Notes under the pieces: model-generated | The model's input: only the letters and a program-made list of their open reading frames with translations | What the model was told of the DNA's origin: nothing | Database searches by the model: none | Part shown: positions 62,268 to 64,000 of the stretch, one piece after another | Numbering within the stretch: position 1 is the stretch's first letter | How the letters are laid out: the number at the start of each line of letters is the position of its first letter | Position numbers and translations under genes: made by a program | Assembly (NCBI GenBank): GCA_900177435.1 | Contig: FXAI01000001.1 | Coordinates: 319,982 to 383,981 of the forward strand | Length of the DNA stretch: 64,000 nt | Reading direction: 5' to 3' | Source: Alteromonadaceae bacterium Bs31 | GTDB lineage: Bacteria > Pseudomonadota > Gammaproteobacteria > Pseudomonadales > Cellvibrionaceae

Positions 62268-64000
62268 TTGAAAACACTTTTAATCGACAACTTCGATTCA
62301 TTTACTTACAACCTCTATCAACTCATTGCCGGAGTGAATCGCCTGGCGCCTGTGGTCATCAAAAATAACGAATTCAGCTGGCGTGAACTAAGTCGATACA
62401 GCTTCGATAATATCGTTATCAGCCCCGGCCCCGGCAGGCCTGATAGAGCTGCGGACTTTGGTGTATGTAGCGATGTTATTCGCAATGCAAATGTACCCAT
62501 ACTCGGGGTTTGTCTTGGGCACCAGGGTATTTGTTTATCTCAGGGGGGGGAAATCGATTATGCCGCAACGGTGATGCATGGGCGTATCAGCCGCGTGCAT
62601 CATGAGGCAACAGGCTTGTTCGAGGGAATTCGCTCGCCCTTTGATGTGGTGCGTTATCACTCTCTTCTAGTGTCCCAGGTGCCTGAGGACATGGAGGTAA
62701 CAGCCTATACTGATGACCAGATTGTTATGGCTCTTGCCCATAAATATCGCCCCTTGTGGGGCCTGCAGTTTCATCCGGAATCTATCTGCACCGAGTTTGG
62801 TGAGCAAATACTTAAAAATTTTCGCGACCTGAGTGTAAAGTACAACCGGGAAGAGAAAACGCTGGATAGCAGTGGCAGGGCTCATTTTAAGCCTTCGGAA
62901 ACAAATAAAGATAGTGTAAAAACTCGGCAGGATTCCCGCAGGAAATTAGAAATATTTTATAAAAAGCTTACGCTTTTTCCCGATGCCGAGTCTGTTTTTA
63001 AAGATCTGTTTTCCAGCTCGGAAAATGCCTTTTGGTTGGACTCCTGCTTGCTGAATGATTCCTCCCGTTTTTCATTTATGGGCGACGACAGTGGTCCACT
63101 GTCGGAGTTTATAAGTTCTGACCAGCTGGCTACTGAGCATTCAGATATTTTCGCCGTACTGGAACAGCGCATTCAAGCTTTAGATGTCCAGCAGGAAGAT
63201 CTTCCTTTCGATTTCCAGTTGGGCTATGTGGGTTATTTTGGCTACGAGCTAAAGTCGGTGTGTGGCTATAGCGCTAAACACCGGGCCCAAGACCCGGATG
63301 CGATGTTTCTTTTCGCCGATCGCTTAATTGCTTTTGATCATGTCGAAAATTGCCTTTATCTACTCTGTGTTGATGAGCCCGATTCTCGAGAGGCAGCAGA
63401 ACAATGGTTGGCGACTACCGAGAATACCTTGCTTAAGCTGGAAAACTCGCCGCGCATGAGTGAGAAAAAGCAGCGAGGAAACGAACGTGAGCTTGATGAC
63501 AGCACATTACTGGATGGCGTTACGTTCGCACAAGATAAACCTGCGTACCTCAAAGCGATTGCTGCGGCGAAAGCGGCTATTAAGGCGGGTGAAAGTTACG
63601 AATTGTGTTTGACTAATATGTTGAGCAAAGAGACACAGGTAGACCCTTTGACCCTCTATGCCATATTACGTGAGGACAACCCGGCACCCTACGCCTGCTT
63701 TTTGAAGTATAGAGGGCTGCATATTCTCTCCTGCTCACCGGAGCGCTTCCTAACGATTAACCCCCAGGGGGTAGTGGAGACCAAGCCTATTAAAGGCACC
63801 CGCAAGCGAGGTGCCTCGGCTCTTGAGGATGAAGCGCTTATCTCTGACCTTTGTAATAATGAGAAGGACAGAGCAGAAAATTTGATGATTGTCGATTTAT
63901 TGCGCAACGATCTTGGTCAGGTTTCCGATATAGGCAGTGTGCAGGTAGATAAATTGTTCGACGTGGAAAGCTACGCCACGGTTCATCAGCTGGTCAGCAC
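62268..64000 (+). CDS. pabAB: Aminodeoxychorismate synthase, PabA-PabB fusion, 3' partial
   Basis: The frame runs off the window. The start is placed at the TTG at 62268 because the encoded KTLLIDNFDSFTYNLYQLIA is the usual first segment of PabA. A TTG at 62217 has GGAGG 8 nt upstream and an ATG at 62184 is in frame, so the start could be earlier by 17 to 28 residues. Residues 1-195 form the glutamine amidotransferase (ISPGPGRPD, nucleophile in GVCLGHQGI, and QFHPES). From about 420 the chorismate-binding domain is seen: ESYELCLTNML, SCSPERFL, KPIKGTRKRG, and ENLMIVDLLRNDLGQV. The fused enzyme makes aminodeoxychorismate for folate synthesis. Confidence 0.93.
   Translation, partial: MKTLLIDNFDSFTYNLYQLIAGVNRLAPVVIKNNEFSWRELSRYSFDNIVISPGPGRPDRAADFGVCSDVIRNANVPILGVCLGHQGICLSQGGEIDYAATVMHGRISRVHHEATGLFEGIRSPFDVVRYHSLLVSQVPEDMEVTAYTDDQIVMALAHKYRPLWGLQFHPESICTEFGEQILKNFRDLSVKYNREEKTLDSSGRAHFKPSETNKDSVKTRQDSRRKLEIFYKKLTLFPDAESVFKDLFSSSENAFWLDSCLLNDSSRFSFMGDDSGPLSEFISSDQLATEHSDIFAVLEQRIQALDVQQEDLPFDFQLGYVGYFGYELKSVCGYSAKHRAQDPDAMFLFADRLIAFDHVENCLYLLCVDEPDSREAAEQWLATTENTLLKLENSPRMSEKKQRGNERELDDSTLLDGVTFAQDKPAYLKAIAAAKAAIKAGESYELCLTNMLSKETQVDPLTLYAILREDNPAPYACFLKYRGLHILSCSPERFLTINPQGVVETKPIKGTRKRGASALEDEALISDLCNNEKDRAENLMIVDLLRNDLGQVSDIGSVQVDKLFDVESYATVHQLVS

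Overview
The window reads as chromosomal DNA of a polysaccharide-degrading marine gammaproteobacterium, most likely of the Cellvibrionaceae (Saccharophagus/Teredinibacter/Cellvibrio relatives). The grounds are a secreted PL3-type pectate lyase with a long poly-serine linker and Thr/Pro/Ala linkers, a MotY next to rnt-pyrC as in Pseudomonas-like genomes, a complete cbb3 oxidase set (ccoNOQP, ccoGHIS), selD-selU, and a pabA-pabB fusion. The placement is inference; no rRNA is present.

Layout. 1-7.6 kb: the 3' part of a very large RHS/YD-repeat protein with a variable C-terminal tip, a small zinc-ribbon protein, a RAYT (REP-associated Y1 transposase) surrounded by REP-like hairpins, and remnants of what look like orphan immunity genes. 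8-20 kb: porin, chemoreceptor, MscS channel, lipoprotein hydrolase, a cupredoxin-lipoprotein/membrane Ser-Thr kinase pair, a cysteine-rich YkgJ-like protein and the pectate lyase. 20-28 kb: a surface-glycan block (pyruvyltransferase-like, Gfo/Idh oxidoreductase, ALG10-like and DUF2298-like membrane enzymes, GT2 and GtrA). A small double-glycine-leader peptide gene, split by a G7 tract, sits at its left edge. 28-36 kb: housekeeping genes rnt, pyrC, motY (with a sigma-28 type promoter), a large zinc metalloprotease, selD and selU.

36.2-49.5 kb is the accessory core of the window. It is a gene-cassette array of small, AT-richer, all-forward genes separated by attC recombination sites (TAACAA...GGCGTTA with inner palindromes), with no integron integrase visible anywhere in the window. 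By the usual definition this is a CALIN (cluster of attC sites lacking an integrase), or the distal part of a larger chromosomal integron. Cassettes encode secreted or membrane hypothetical proteins, an endonuclease/exonuclease/phosphatase enzyme, a DUF3592-like protein, an ADP-ribosylglycohydrolase with an unknown partner, a secreted subclass-B3-like metallo-beta-lactamase-fold enzyme, and an ArsR-SRPBCC-membrane protein operon with its own promoter/operator. One cassette carries a 113-bp copy of the head of the next one, one attC has lost its left half, and one stretch is a decayed cassette.

49.6-64 kb returns to core genes: an orphan FetB-type permease, argG, the cbb3 oxidase structural operon behind a perfect FNR/Anr-type site in a long palindrome, the ccoGHIS assembly operon with a TauE/SafE-like (DsbD_2) protein, a DJ-1 family protein, tRNA-Pro(CGG), gloA, and the start of a pabA-pabB fusion that runs off the window.
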